Shown one piece after another: positions 42,147-51,001 of a stretch of 64,000 nt of DNA. The translations under genes were made by a program, and so were the position numbers. The stretch is from the NCBI RefSeq assembly GCF_030287445.1, contig NZ_JASVWB010000002.1, forward strand, positions 4,402,001 to 4,466,000, given 5' to 3'. Each line of letters opens with the position of its first letter. The stretch's first letter is position 1. The notes under the pieces were generated by a model that saw nothing but the letters and a program-made list of their open reading frames with translations, searched no databases and was not told where the DNA came from. Origin of the DNA: Streptomyces sp. ALI-76-A (GTDB taxonomy: Bacteria > Actinomycetota > Actinomycetes > Streptomycetales > Streptomycetaceae).

Positions 42147-42221
42147 GGTCCTGTGGAGCAGTTTGGAGTGCTCGCCACCCTGTCAAGGTGGAGGCCGCGG
42201 GTTCAAATCCCGTCAGGACCG
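42147..42221 (+). tRNA. tRNA-Asp (GTC), copy 2
   Basis: This is a 75-base cloverleaf with anticodon GTC that reads the same as the copy at 37660-37734. It has its own downstream terminator. Confidence 0.95.
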
Positions 42222-42230
42222 CAGTAATCG

Positions 42231-42262
42231 ACAGAGCCCGGGTCTTCGGACCCGGGCTCTGT
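42231..42262 (+). terminator. Terminator after tRNA-Asp copy 2
   Basis: ACAGAGCCCGGGTC pairs perfectly with GACCCGGGCTCTGT around a TTCG tetraloop. Confidence 0.9.
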
Positions 42263-42380
42263 CGCGTTCCGTCCTCCGGCCCGAAGCTCCCGCAGGGGCC
42301 CCACGCCGTCTTGACGACGTCTCGTTCCACCGGTACCCAGAGACCAGGGCTCGCTTCCCTGCGGACTCCGGAGGTGGCAC

Positions 42381-42632
42381 ATGGCGGCATCGGGCAGGCA
42401 CGAGACGCGGGCATTGCTGCGGGCGCATCTGGCGGCCGCCTCCTCCTATCGCCATCTGACGCGCCATTGCCCGATCTGCCACCGCCTGCTGCGGCTGGCG
42501 ATGGATTCCGCCCCGCCGGCCCTCCAGGTCACCCAAGCCCCCCAGACGCCGCGGGCCGCCGCCCGGACGCCGGACCGGGACGTGGACGTCACGGACGAGA
42601 GTCCCGCCTCCGCGAGTCCCGCCCCCGCGTGA
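42381..42632 (+). CDS. Small conserved CPxC protein (DUF6274-like)
   Basis: This encodes 83 residues. The first 45 are compact and basic with HCPICHRLL, a Cys-x2-Cys plus His pattern that could bind a metal. The rest is Ala/Pro/Thr-rich. The ATG at 42381 has GGAGG six bases upstream. I recall this as a conserved Streptomyces-only protein (DUF6274); no function is known to me. Confidence 0.75.
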   Translation: MAASGRHETRALLRAHLAAASSYRHLTRHCPICHRLLRLAMDSAPPALQVTQAPQTPRAAARTPDRDVDVTDESPASASPAPA

Positions 42633-42904
42633 CCGTCGACGGCTCCCGGCCCCACCCACCGCCGAAAGCCGGAACGCGTGCCGCCTCTAGCGCACCTGAG
42701 CGAGAGGCGACAAGGACTCTGGCATGTGACGGGAGTCACCGCATGAGTTTTTGAAAGTGCGGTACTTACGCCTCACCTACAACTGGTCAATTTAATATGT
42801 GCCATTGCACCAGTCCCAGAAGGTGTCCACGGCGGTTCCGACACCCCTCCCCAGACTCCGACAAGGCCGCGCACAGAGCCGCCCCTCCCGGCACGTTCGG
42901 CGCA
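42633..42904. other. AT-richer gap with no gene seen
   Basis: Around 42740-42820 the base composition is distinctly AT-rich for this genome (ACAACTGGTCAATTTAATAT), with a possible long-range pair CTGGT/ACCAG. It may contain a promoter or a small RNA, but I cannot define one. Confidence 0.35.
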
Positions 42905-42946
42905 CAAAAAAGATCGCGCTGGACCCGGCGGAGTCCAGCGCGATCT
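42905..42946 (-). terminator. Intrinsic terminator of bldC
   Basis: AGATCGCGCTGGAC and GTCCAGCGCGATCT form a perfect 14-base stem. On the minus strand a run of six T residues follows directly, a rare classical terminator for this genome. It implies a bldC 3' UTR of about 150-190 bases. Confidence 0.92.
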
Positions 42947-43092
42947 ACGACGCACCCTGTGTGTAGTACGGAGAGCCCCCCAAAGGGCTTGGGCGTGGGC
43001 CCTGTTGGGGCAGGACCCGCGTCGTTCGGAGCTGTGGTGCGGGCGCCGCGACAAGTGGGGGACCTGTCGGTTTTGCCCGTTTATTCAGTTGT

Positions 43093-43299
43093 TCAGGCCT
43101 CGCTGCGCTGCTGCGGAATACCCGCGAGCAGAGCGCGGACCTCAGCCTCGCGGTAACGGCGGTGCCCGCCGAGCGTGCGGATGGATGTGAGCTTGCCGGC
43201 CTTCGCCCACCGCGTGACCGTCTTCGGGTCGACGCGGAACATCGTGGCGACCTCAGCCGGGGTCAGCAGCGGCTCGGCATCAGGGGTGCGAGCGGTCAT
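43093..43299 (-). CDS. bldC: BldC, MerR-like developmental regulator
   Basis: This encodes 68 residues consisting of a single winged HTH of the MerR type: LLTPAEVATMFRVDPKTVTR and WAKAGKLTSIRTLGGHRRY. There is no effector-binding domain. The sequence and size match Streptomyces BldC, which binds direct repeats as asymmetric head-to-tail oligomers and controls entry into development and secondary metabolism. The ATG has GAGGAGG upstream. A perfect intrinsic terminator follows. Confidence 0.97.
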   Translation of the reverse strand: MTARTPDAEPLLTPAEVATMFRVDPKTVTRWAKAGKLTSIRTLGGHRRYREAEVRALLAGIPQQRSEA

Positions 43300-43854
43300 G
43301 AGCGGCCTCCTCGGGAGAACCGAACCTTCTCGGTTCTTTCCTCTAAATTCTGCACCTTGACCCGCGTTGCCCGAAATGGCGGACGCGAGTCGAGTCGGTT
43401 ATAGGACGAACGGCTTGTCCTCGGCACTACAACTACACCATCCGTCCAGCCGCGTCGGCCAAACCGATGGAATTGCCCCTCCAGGTGTTCATCAGCGACG
43501 GAAGCCGATGGACCATGCCATAGCGGACAGTCACGCCACTGTGACGATCAGTCACAGGACGATCAGGAGCCACGAGACCCCCCAAAGCAGTGCAATGCTG
43601 AGATTCCGCCCACATCGCGATGCAACAGGACGGAAGGAGTCCTCCCCGGACTCCTTGTCCTATTTTGGCATGAGGAGGGGCAAGGGACGCAAGGGCCGCG
43701 TACGTGCGGTCCGTCACCCTTGACACGCTTGGGGACGAACGCCCGGATCGGGACCTACGTCCGTTGTTGACGAAACCTCAGGACTTACGCCGGTCCGAGG
43801 ACGAAACCTCAAAACCGGCGCCAGGTCAAACGTCAGTTCGTTACCGAACCGAGT
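43300..43854. other. bldC upstream region
   Basis: This 555-base gap lies between bldC and the next minus-strand gene. It is AT-richer than average and contains the bldC leader. Near 43525-43565, CACTGTGAC...CAGTCACAGGA forms an imperfect inverted repeat. No gene is supported; the plus-strand frame near 43704 has poor codon bias. Confidence 0.5.
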
Positions 43855-44697
43855 TCAGTTCGCCGACCTGCGGTCCCGCACCGACCGCCAGCGCTCCACG
43901 AGCCGTGCGTACGCCTCGCCCGCGGCGGCCCCGTCACCGTGCCGCAGCGCCTCGATCCCCTCGGCCACGTCGGCCGCCGAGTGGTCGTCCTCCAGCTCGC
44001 CGGCCGGCAGCGCGTGCACCAGGCCGCCGTAGTCCAGCTCCACCAGCGAGCGCGGGTGGAACTCCTCCAGCCAGCGGCCGACGTCGATCAGGCCGTCGAT
44101 CAGCGGCCCCTCGTCGATGGCGTCCTTGAGCGCCCGCAGGCCCCTGGCCACGCGCCTGCGGGCCTGCACCATGGGGGTGCGGTAGCGCAGCATCGGCGGG
44201 ATCTCGCCGGAGCCCTTGTCGAACCGCCGCTCCTCGTCGGACACCAGCACGAACCAGTTCAGCGGCACCTGCCAGGTCGCCGTACGGATCCAGGGCCGCG
44301 CGTCCGGGTTGCGGGCCAGCCAGCGCTCGTAGTCCTGGGCCGCCTGACGCCGTACGACCGGGGGCAGCACCGCGTCCAGGACGGGTGGCGGCAGCTCCTC
44401 GGAGAGCTCGTCCAGGGCCTGCCAGCCGCGCAGCCGGGTGCGCCACGGGCACACGCACACGACTCCGTCCACGTCGAGCACGAAGGCGTCGCCGCTCTCG
44501 TGCACCGGCACCGGGATCGGCGGGGTGGGCAGCAGGTCGGCCAGGGAGCGGCGCAGTTCGTCCTGGTAGGAGGGGCGGTCGTGGCGCTGCGCGTAGCGCG
44601 CCCAGTGGCCGCGCTCCGGCTCGGGGAAGGCGGCCAGCGGTTCGTACACGCGCAGATAGGCCGCGTACGGGACGATCACGGAGGACACCTTGGGCAC
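43855..44697 (-). CDS. Conserved Streptomyces protein of unknown function
   Basis: This encodes 280 residues, soluble, with no signal or membrane segment. It starts VPKVSSVIVPYAAYLRVYEP and is rich in Arg, Glu, Trp and Pro, with a central PWIRTATWQVPLNWFVLV and a C-terminal acidic-helical part. I recognise no domain. The GTG at 44697 follows GGGAGGAGG. In S. coelicolor a gene of this kind sits between bldC and vdh. Confidence 0.78.
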   Translation of the reverse strand: MPKVSSVIVPYAAYLRVYEPLAAFPEPERGHWARYAQRHDRPSYQDELRRSLADLLPTPPIPVPVHESGDAFVLDVDGVVCVCPWRTRLRGWQALDELSEELPPPVLDAVLPPVVRRQAAQDYERWLARNPDARPWIRTATWQVPLNWFVLVSDEERRFDKGSGEIPPMLRYRTPMVQARRRVARGLRALKDAIDEGPLIDGLIDVGRWLEEFHPRSLVELDYGGLVHALPAGELEDDHSAADVAEGIEALRHGDGAAAGEAYARLVERWRSVRDRRSAN

Positions 44698-44921
44698 GCC
44701 TCCTCCCTCCCCCGCCGTCTGCCGGGAAAACCTGCGGAACCCGCACCCGGACGCGCGGGAAATCCATGCAAATCGTCGCACGGGCGTACTCCGGGAGCAG
44801 GTGATCCCGGGCACTGCTCGGATGACGGGCCGCGCAGGCTCTAATCTCATGCTCACAGCCCCCGCCATCCTCACGGGAGCTGGCCTCCCGACCGCCGCTA
44901 CTTACTTCAGGAGTCACCACC

Positions 44922-46019
44922 GTGACCGACGTAACCGGCGCACCTGCTGATGTACTGCACACCCTGTTCCACTCGGACCAGGGCGGTCATGAGCAAGTCG
45001 TGCTCTGCCAGGACCGCGCCAGCGGCCTCAAGGCCGTCATCGCCCTCCACAACACCGCCCTGGGCCCCGCGCTCGGCGGTACGCGCTTCTACCCGTACGC
45101 GAGCGAGGCGGAGGCCGTCGCCGACGCGCTGAACCTCGCGCGCGGCATGTCCTACAAGAACGCCATGGCGGGACTGGACCACGGCGGCGGCAAGGCCGTG
45201 ATCATCGGGGACCCCGAGCGGGACAAGACCGAGGAGCTGCTACTGGCCTACGGCCGGTTCGTGGCCTCGCTCGGCGGGCGGTACGTCACCGCGTGCGACG
45301 TCGGGACGTACGTCGCCGACATGGACGTCGTGGCCCGCGAGTGCCGCTGGACGACCGGGCGCTCCCCCGAGAACGGCGGCGCGGGCGACTCCTCCGTGCT
45401 CACCGCGTACGGCGTCTACCAGGGCATGCGCGCCTCCGCGCAGCACCTGTGGGGCGACCCGTCACTGCGCGGCCGCACGGTCGGTGTCGCGGGCGTCGGC
45501 AAGGTCGGCCGTCACCTGGTGCGGCACCTGCTCGACGAGGGCGCCGAGGTCGTGATCACGGACGTGCGCGCGGAGGCCGTGGTGGGGATCCTCGACGAGC
45601 ACCCGACGGGCGTGCGCGCCGTGACCGACACCGACGCGCTGATCCGGACCGAGGGGCTGGACATCTACGCCCCCTGCGCCCTGGGCGGGGCGCTGAGCGA
45701 CGACTCCGTGCCGGTGCTCACCGCCCGGATCGTCTGCGGCGCCGCCAACAACCAGCTCGCCCACCCGGGCGTCGAGAAGGACCTCGCCGACCGCGGGATC
45801 CTCTACGCGCCGGACTACGTGGTGAACGCCGGCGGCGTCATCCAGGTCGCCGACGAGCTGCACGGGTTCGACTTCGAGCGGTGCCGGGCGAAGGCGGCGA
45901 CGATCTACGACACCACGCTCGCCATCTTCGCACGTGCGAAGACGGACGGGATCCCGCCGGCCGCGGCGGCCGACCGGATCGCCGAGCAGCGGATGGCGGA
46001 GGGGGCCCGGAGGCGCTGA
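44922..46019 (+). CDS. vdh: Valine (branched-chain amino acid) dehydrogenase
   Basis: This encodes 365 residues of the Glu/Leu/Phe/Val dehydrogenase family, which oxidatively deaminates valine to 2-oxoisovalerate. That feeds acyl-CoA starters for fatty acids and polyketides. The catalytic Lys region is [15 protein letters not shown], the second Lys is in [10 protein letters not shown], and the NAD-binding fold is [19 protein letters not shown]. The GTG at 44922 has AGGAG eight bases upstream. The neighbourhood matches the known Streptomyces vdh locus. Confidence 0.93.
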   Translation: MTDVTGAPADVLHTLFHSDQGGHEQVVLCQDRASGLKAVIALHNTALGPALGGTRFYPYASEAEAVADALNLARGMSYKNAMAGLDHGGGKAVIIGDPERDKTEELLLAYGRFVASLGGRYVTACDVGTYVADMDVVARECRWTTGRSPENGGAGDSSVLTAYGVYQGMRASAQHLWGDPSLRGRTVGVAGVGKVGRHLVRHLLDEGAEVVITDVRAEAVVGILDEHPTGVRAVTDTDALIRTEGLDIYAPCALGGALSDDSVPVLTARIVCGAANNQLAHPGVEKDLADRGILYAPDYVVNAGGVIQVADELHGFDFERCRAKAATIYDTTLAIFARAKTDGIPPAAAADRIAEQRMAEGARRR

Positions 46020-46225
46020 GAGGCACCTCGCGGGCCGGGCCGGTACCCGTCGGCGCACACGTGGAGAGAACTCTCACGTCCGTCGGCGGGTCGCCTGCCA
46101 AGAAGTGGTTAAAATCGCGGTTGACCAGCGGGGACGGGGCTCCCCGAGGGTTCTGGGTCCGGGCACGTCCTGCGGGCGACGTACCGTATGGGCGCGGGCT
46201 CAGGTACCGTGGAAGCCCTACGGAC

Positions 46226-46247
46226 CGGTCTCTCCATGGAGAGACCG
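46226..46247. promoter_or_regulatory. 22-bp perfect palindrome upstream of DUF3073 gene
   Basis: CGGTCTCTCCATGGAGAGACCG is exactly self-complementary. It lies 66 bases before the DUF3073 start and about 210 after the vdh stop. It could be an operator or, read with the following TTCT, a weak terminator for vdh. Confidence 0.6.
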
Positions 46248-46313
46248 TTCTAGATCATGAACGCGTGTCAAGACTCTGGGGCCGTCGAGCCCCGTCACCG
46301 AGGGGGTCGAGCC

Positions 46314-46565
46314 ATGGGGCGCGGCCGGGCCAAGGCCAAGCAGACGAAGGTCGCCCGCCAGCTGAAGTACAACAGCGGCGGGACAGACCTGTCGCGTCTG
46401 GCCAGCGAGCTGGGCGCTTCGACTTCGAGTCAGCCGCCGAATGGCGAGCCGTTCGAGGACGACGACGAGGAAGACGACCCGTACGCCCAGTACGCGGATC
46501 TGTACAACGACGACGAGGACGAGGACGACGAGTCCGGTCCTACGTCTCAACGCCGTGGCGCGTGA
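46314..46565 (+). CDS. DUF3073 family small acidic protein
   Basis: This encodes 83 residues. A basic start MGRGRAKAKQTKVARQLKYN is followed by a very acidic second half (DDDEEDDPYAQYADLYNDDE). This is the actinobacterial DUF3073 pattern; function is unknown to me. The ATG at 46314 has GAGGGGG eight bases upstream. It stands alone with its own terminator, convergent with purM. Confidence 0.88.
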   Translation: MGRGRAKAKQTKVARQLKYNSGGTDLSRLASELGASTSSQPPNGEPFEDDDEEDDPYAQYADLYNDDEDEDDESGPTSQRRGA

Positions 46566-46592
46566 TGTCCGCGGCGGTTTAGCTGTGCCCTA

Positions 46593-46627
46593 CCCGGTCC
46601 GGCGCTGACGGCGCCGGACCGGGTTTT
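46593..46627 (+). terminator. Terminator after DUF3073 gene
   Basis: CCCGGTCCGGCGC pairs with GCGCCGGACCGGG, followed by TTTT. Confidence 0.85.
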
Positions 46628-46745
46628 GTGCTGCCGTGCTGCCGTGTGCCGTCACGAGGGCCGCGCCCGGCCCCCGCTGCGCGCTCGCCGCAGGGACCGG
46701 ATCAGGCATGGCTCGGCCAGACATGGCCGGTTCGGCATGGTCGGA

Positions 46746-47837
46746 TCAGGCGTGGTCGCCGACCAGCTCCGCGCCCGTCCCGTGGTCGCCGCGGTCCGTG
46801 ATCTCGCCGGCCACCCAGGCCTCGACCCCGCGGTCGGCCAGCGTCGCCAGGGCCACGTCCGCCGAGTCCTGCGGCACGATCGCGATCATGCCGACGCCCA
46901 TGTTCAGGGTCTTCTCCAGCTCCAGCCGCTCGACCTGTCCGGTGGTGCCGACGAGGTCGAACACGGGGGCCGGGGTCCAGGTGGAGCGGTCGACGACGGC
47001 GTGCAGCGTGTCAGGGATCACACGGGCCAGGTTGGCGGCGAGTCCGCCCCCCGTGACGTGTGAGAAGGCGTGCACGGCCGTGGTGCGGGTCAGTGCCAGG
47101 CAGTCCAGGGAGTAGATCTTGGTCGGCTCCAGGAGCTCCTCGCCCAGCGTGCGGCCGAACTCCTCGATCCGCGCGTCCAGGGACAGGCCGGCCCGGTCCA
47201 GCAGGACGTGGCGGACGAGCGAGTACCCGTTCGAGTGAAGACCGGAGGCCGCCATGGCGATGACCACGTCACCCTTACGGATGCGATCCGGGCCCAGCAG
47301 GTGGTCGGCCTCCACCACGCCCGTACCGGCGCCGGCCACGTCGAAGTCGTCCGGGCCCAGCAGGCCGGGGTGTTCGGCCGTCTCGCCGCCGACCAGGGCG
47401 CAGCCGGCCAGGACACAGCCCTCGGCGATGCCCTTGACGATGGCGGCGACCCGCTCGGGGTGGACCTTGCCGACGCAGATGTAGTCGGTCATGAACAGCG
47501 GCTCGGCGCCGCACACCACGATGTCGTCCATGACCATCGCGACCAGGTCGTGGCCGATCGTGTCGTAGACGCCCAGCCGGCGGGCGATGTCGACCTTGGT
47601 GCCGACGCCGTCCGTGGCGGAGGCCAGCAGGGGACGCTCGTAGCTCTTGAGGGCGGAGGCGTCGAAGAGGCCGGCGAAACCGCCGAGGCCGCCGAGGACC
47701 TCGGGGCGCTGGGTCTTCTTCACCCACTCCTTCATCAGCTCGACGGCGCGGTCGCCCGCGTCGATGTCGACACCTGCGGTCTTGTACGACGCCGCTGCGG
47801 AACTGGCGCCGCCTTCGGCACGGGGGGTCTCAGGCAT
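46746..47837 (-). CDS. purM: Phosphoribosylformylglycinamidine cyclo-ligase (AIR synthetase)
   Basis: This encodes 363 residues and catalyses step 5 of purine synthesis (FGAM to AIR, ATP-dependent). Family motifs: SATDGVGTKVDIA, MDDIVVCGAEPLFMTDY, ALVGGETAEHPG and SHVTGGGLAANLARV. The start is 55 bases after the purF stop on the same strand, so purF-purM is an operon. Length is normal, with an Ala/Ser-rich N-terminal extension. Confidence 0.96.
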   Translation of the reverse strand: MPETPRAEGGASSAAASYKTAGVDIDAGDRAVELMKEWVKKTQRPEVLGGLGGFAGLFDASALKSYERPLLASATDGVGTKVDIARRLGVYDTIGHDLVAMVMDDIVVCGAEPLFMTDYICVGKVHPERVAAIVKGIAEGCVLAGCALVGGETAEHPGLLGPDDFDVAGAGTGVVEADHLLGPDRIRKGDVVIAMAASGLHSNGYSLVRHVLLDRAGLSLDARIEEFGRTLGEELLEPTKIYSLDCLALTRTTAVHAFSHVTGGGLAANLARVIPDTLHAVVDRSTWTPAPVFDLVGTTGQVERLELEKTLNMGVGMIAIVPQDSADVALATLADRGVEAWVAGEITDRGDHGTGAELVGDHA

Positions 47838-47892
47838 GACGAGGAGAACTTTCGTGTCGTACTGCGGGGAGGGCGGGCTGTCGGACCGGCGT

Positions 47893-49422
47893 CTACGGGC
47901 GACGGATCGCGTCGGACGCGGCCGTGGCGGCGGGCCCTGCGGCCAGCTCGGTCTCCAGGAGCTGCTTGCCGAGCAGCTCGGGGTCCGGCAGCTCCATCGG
48001 GTACTCCCCGTCGAAGCAGGCGCGGCACAGGTTCGGCTTGGCGATGGTGGTCGCCTCGATCATGCCGTCGATGGAGATGTAGGCCAGCGAGTCGGCGCCC
48101 AGCGAGGTGCCGATCTCGTCGATGGTCATGCCGTTGGCGATCAGCTCGGCGCGGGTGGCGAAATCGATGCCGAAGAAGCACGGCCACTTCACGGGAGGAG
48201 AGGAGATCCGGATGTGGACCTCCGCCGCGCCCGCCTCGCGGAGCATGCGCACCAGGGCGCGCTGGGTGTTGCCGCGCACGATCGAGTCGTCCACGACGAC
48301 CAGCCGCTTGCCCTTGATGACTTCCTTCAGCGGGTTCAGCTTCAGCCGGATGCCGAGCTGCCGGATGGTCTGCGAGGGCTGGATGAACGTCCGCCCGACG
48401 TACGCGTTCTTCACCAGGCCGGCGCCGAAGGGGATGCCGGACGCCTCCGCGTAGCCGATGGCGGCCGGGGTGCCGGACTCCGGAGTCGCTATGACCAGGT
48501 CGGCGTCGACCGGGGCTTCCTTGGCGAGCTTGCGGCCCATCTCCACGCGGGAGAGGTACACGTTCCGGCCGGCGATGTCGGTGTCCGGGCGGGCCAGGTA
48601 GACGTACTCGAAGACGCAGCCCTTGGGCTTCGCTTCCGCGAATCGGGAGGTGCGCAGGCCGTTCTCGTCGATGGCGACGAACTCACCCGGCTCGATCTCG
48701 CGGACGTAGGCGGCGCCGCAGATGTCGAGGGCGGCGGACTCGGAGGCGACGACCCAGCCGCGCTCCAGGCGGCCGAGCACCAGCGGACGGATGCCCTGCG
48801 GGTCACGGGCGGCGTAGAGGGTGTGCTCGTCCATGAAGACGAGGCTGAAGGCGCCCCGGACCTGCGGGAGGATCCTCGCGGAGGCCTCCTCGATGGTCAG
48901 CGGCTTGCCGTCGTCGTCGACCTGGGCCGCGAGCAGCGCGGTGAGCAGGTCGGTGTCGTTGGTGGCCGCGACGCGGGTCGAGCGGCCGTTGGTGTCCTTC
49001 GGGAGGTCGGCGACCATCTCGGCGAGCTGCGCCGTGTTGACCAGGTTGCCGTTGTGGCCGAGCGCGATGGAACCGTGCGCGGTGGCGCGGAACGTCGGCT
49101 GGGCGTTCTCCCACACGGAGGCGCCGGTGGTCGAGTAGCGGGCGTGTCCGACCGCGATATGACCCTGGAGCGAACCGAGCGAGGCCTCGTCGAAGACCTG
49201 GGAGACCAGACCCATGTCCTTGAAGACGAGGATCTTGGAGCCGTTGCTGACCGCGATTCCCGCGGATTCCTGGCCTCGATGCTGGAGGGCGTAGAGCCCG
49301 AAGTAAGTGAGCTTGGCGACCTCTTCGCCGGGAGCCCAGACACCGAAGACGCCGCATGCGTCCTGGGGGCCTTTCTCACCGGGGAGCAGATCATGACTGA
49401 GTCGACCGTCACCACGTGGCAC
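47893..49422 (-). CDS. purF: Amidophosphoribosyltransferase
   Basis: This encodes 509 residues; first committed enzyme of purine synthesis (PRPP + Gln to phosphoribosylamine). A short propeptide precedes the catalytic Cys in DACGVFGVW (Cys 23). The glutaminase motifs LYALQHRGQES and HARYSTTG follow. The PRPP-binding loop is LVVVDDSIVRGNT and a Cys-containing segment NLCRACFDGEYP suggests an Fe-S cluster type. Start is GTG at 49422. It is upstream partner of purM. Confidence 0.96.
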   Translation of the reverse strand: MPRGDGRLSHDLLPGEKGPQDACGVFGVWAPGEEVAKLTYFGLYALQHRGQESAGIAVSNGSKILVFKDMGLVSQVFDEASLGSLQGHIAVGHARYSTTGASVWENAQPTFRATAHGSIALGHNGNLVNTAQLAEMVADLPKDTNGRSTRVAATNDTDLLTALLAAQVDDDGKPLTIEEASARILPQVRGAFSLVFMDEHTLYAARDPQGIRPLVLGRLERGWVVASESAALDICGAAYVREIEPGEFVAIDENGLRTSRFAEAKPKGCVFEYVYLARPDTDIAGRNVYLSRVEMGRKLAKEAPVDADLVIATPESGTPAAIGYAEASGIPFGAGLVKNAYVGRTFIQPSQTIRQLGIRLKLNPLKEVIKGKRLVVVDDSIVRGNTQRALVRMLREAGAAEVHIRISSPPVKWPCFFGIDFATRAELIANGMTIDEIGTSLGADSLAYISIDGMIEATTIAKPNLCRACFDGEYPMELPDPELLGKQLLETELAAGPAATAASDAIRRP

Positions 49423-49483
49423 GCCACCGAGTGTAGGCGAGATCGTGCACTGGTCCGAATTGGGGATACCGGGGACCGGTGGG

Positions 49484-49960
49484 TCACTCCGCCGCGACAG
49501 CGCGGACGATTGTGGCGTTTTGGCTGGTCAACGTGAGGGTTTCTTGATCGACCCGGTAGTTGAGGGTGCTGTTGAAAAGGCCCAGCAGTGCCTTTTCGGT
49601 CTTCATGAGTGAGGCGTCGCACATCATTCGGGTGGTGGAGGGGCGGCCCAGGGTGATATGTCCGTCGCGAACCGTGGCGGTGGCGTTGACGTGGTTGCAG
49701 CCGAGCCGACCGCCGACCTTGCCGGTCTTCTTGTCGAAGGTGAGGTGCGCCTCGCCCTGCGCGCGTCGGGTCGTGCCGTCCGCCGTGACGCGGTCGATGT
49801 TCCAGCGGACGTCGGTGACGGGCCGCTCGGCGCTCACCTCACCGCTGCCCGCCTGTCCGCCGCTGCCCGCCTGCTCGCCGCCGCAGGCCGCCGCGAGCGG
49901 AAGGAGGGCCACGGCCGCTGTCATGATCAGTCGCTGCTGTCGCTGCTTCTGCCTGTACAT
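49484..49960 (-). CDS. META-domain (HslJ-like) lipoprotein
   Basis: This encodes 158 residues. A signal peptide with lipobox (LLPLAAACGG, Cys 26) is followed by a META-type beta domain with LGCNHVNATATV, RMMCDASLMKTEKALL and LTLTSQNATIV. HslJ/META proteins are exported and linked to heat or antibiotic stress in other bacteria. The ATG at 49960 has a weak ribosome-binding site; the ATG 36 bases downstream is an alternative. Confidence 0.82.
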   Translation of the reverse strand: MYRQKQRQQRLIMTAAVALLPLAAACGGEQAGSGGQAGSGEVSAERPVTDVRWNIDRVTADGTTRRAQGEAHLTFDKKTGKVGGRLGCNHVNATATVRDGHITLGRPSTTRMMCDASLMKTEKALLGLFNSTLNYRVDQETLTLTSQNATIVRAVAAE

Positions 49961-50092
49961 GCCGATTCGACGGAGCGAGCGGGGTGATTGGTTCCGCTCC
50001 CGCGGCGTTCGGGTGGCGTCCGGACGGTGACAGGGGCGGCCGGCCGGGACGGTCGAGGGCGTTCAGGGTGGTTCCGGGTGGTTCCGGGTGGT

Positions 50093-50893
50093 TCAGGCCA
50101 GCAGCGGCAGCAGCGCGCCCAGGTCCGCCCGTTCCCCGCTCGCGCTGACCTTCGCCTCCTCGACCGCGTCCGTCCAGCTCACCCGCCCGGTCGCGAGCCG
50201 GATCCAGGTCAGCGGGTCGGTCTCGACGACGTTGGGCGGGGTGCCCCGGGTGTGCCGGAGTCCTTCGACGCACTGCACCACGGCGTACGGCGGGATCCGC
50301 ACCTCGGTGGACCCGCCGGGCGCCTTCGCGGCCAGGGTGTCGGCGAGGAGCCGGGTGGCGGCGGCGAGGGCCTGTCGGTCGTGGGGGATGTCGAGACCGG
50401 GCACCGCGGCGTTCAGGTCGTCGGTGTGGACGACGAGTTCGACGGTACGGGTGACCAGGTAGTCGGCGAGCGACAACGCGCCCGCGCTGGTGGCGAGCAG
50501 CCTGCCGCCGTCGGGGTGGGCGGCGAGGCGGGCGGTGAAGCGCTGCTCGACGTCGGCGAGGTGCGCGTCGAGGTCCGGGTTCTGTTCGGCGAGCCCGCGG
50601 GCGTGGCCGGCGATGGCCGCGGAGTCGGCGCCGATGGCGGCGGGCCAGCCGAGCAGCACACCGTCCTGCCGGGCCGGCTCGGGCTCGTCGAGCAGCCGGT
50701 CGACCGCGCCCAGGGCCATCCCGATGTGCGCGACCAGCTCCCGTACCGTCCAGTCCCCGAGCCGGGTGGGCAGGGCCGACTGCTCCGGGGTGAGGGTGCG
50801 GACCGCCTCGCGTACGTGGCCGAACTGGGCGAGGACGGCGGTGCGGATCCTGGCGGGGTCGTAGGTGCGCGCGCGCTTCTTGGCCGGGGGCAT
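50093..50893 (-). CDS. Maleylpyruvate isomerase family, mycothiol-dependent type
   Basis: This encodes 266 residues. The N-terminal DinB-like four-helix domain (LPTRLGDWTVRELVAHIGMA, VELVVHTDDL) carries conserved His metal ligands, and a C-terminal SCP2-like half follows (VVETDPLTWIRLATGRVSW). The family includes mycothiol-dependent maleylpyruvate isomerase; most members, including this one, have no assigned substrate. Start ATG at 50893. Confidence 0.86.
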   Translation of the reverse strand: MPPAKKRARTYDPARIRTAVLAQFGHVREAVRTLTPEQSALPTRLGDWTVRELVAHIGMALGAVDRLLDEPEPARQDGVLLGWPAAIGADSAAIAGHARGLAEQNPDLDAHLADVEQRFTARLAAHPDGGRLLATSAGALSLADYLVTRTVELVVHTDDLNAAVPGLDIPHDRQALAAATRLLADTLAAKAPGGSTEVRIPPYAVVQCVEGLRHTRGTPPNVVETDPLTWIRLATGRVSWTDAVEEAKVSASGERADLGALLPLLA

Positions 50894-51001
50894 GGCGGTC
50901 AGCCTAGGCGGACCAGGGCATGGTCGCGGAAGCTTCTGCCCGGCCTGTGCGCTTGCGGTCGCTCCGGACGCCGGCGTCTCCCGCTCCGCAGCCCGGCGCG
51001 G

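Noticed and set aside
37879..42414. 1511-codon open frame on the minus strand opposite hrpA
   Set aside because: It is the mirror of a complete, motif-rich HrpA and its product is Arg/Leu/Val-rich low complexity without domains. Long antisense frames are expected in high-GC DNA.
43704..44129. Small plus-strand gene upstream of bldC
   Set aside because: The first part lacks G/C third-position bias and a ribosome-binding site, and the rest overlaps the minus-strand conserved gene as Arg/Pro low complexity.
46226..46247. Riboswitch or attenuator before the DUF3073 gene
   Set aside because: Only a simple palindrome is present, with no conserved aptamer blocks I recognise.
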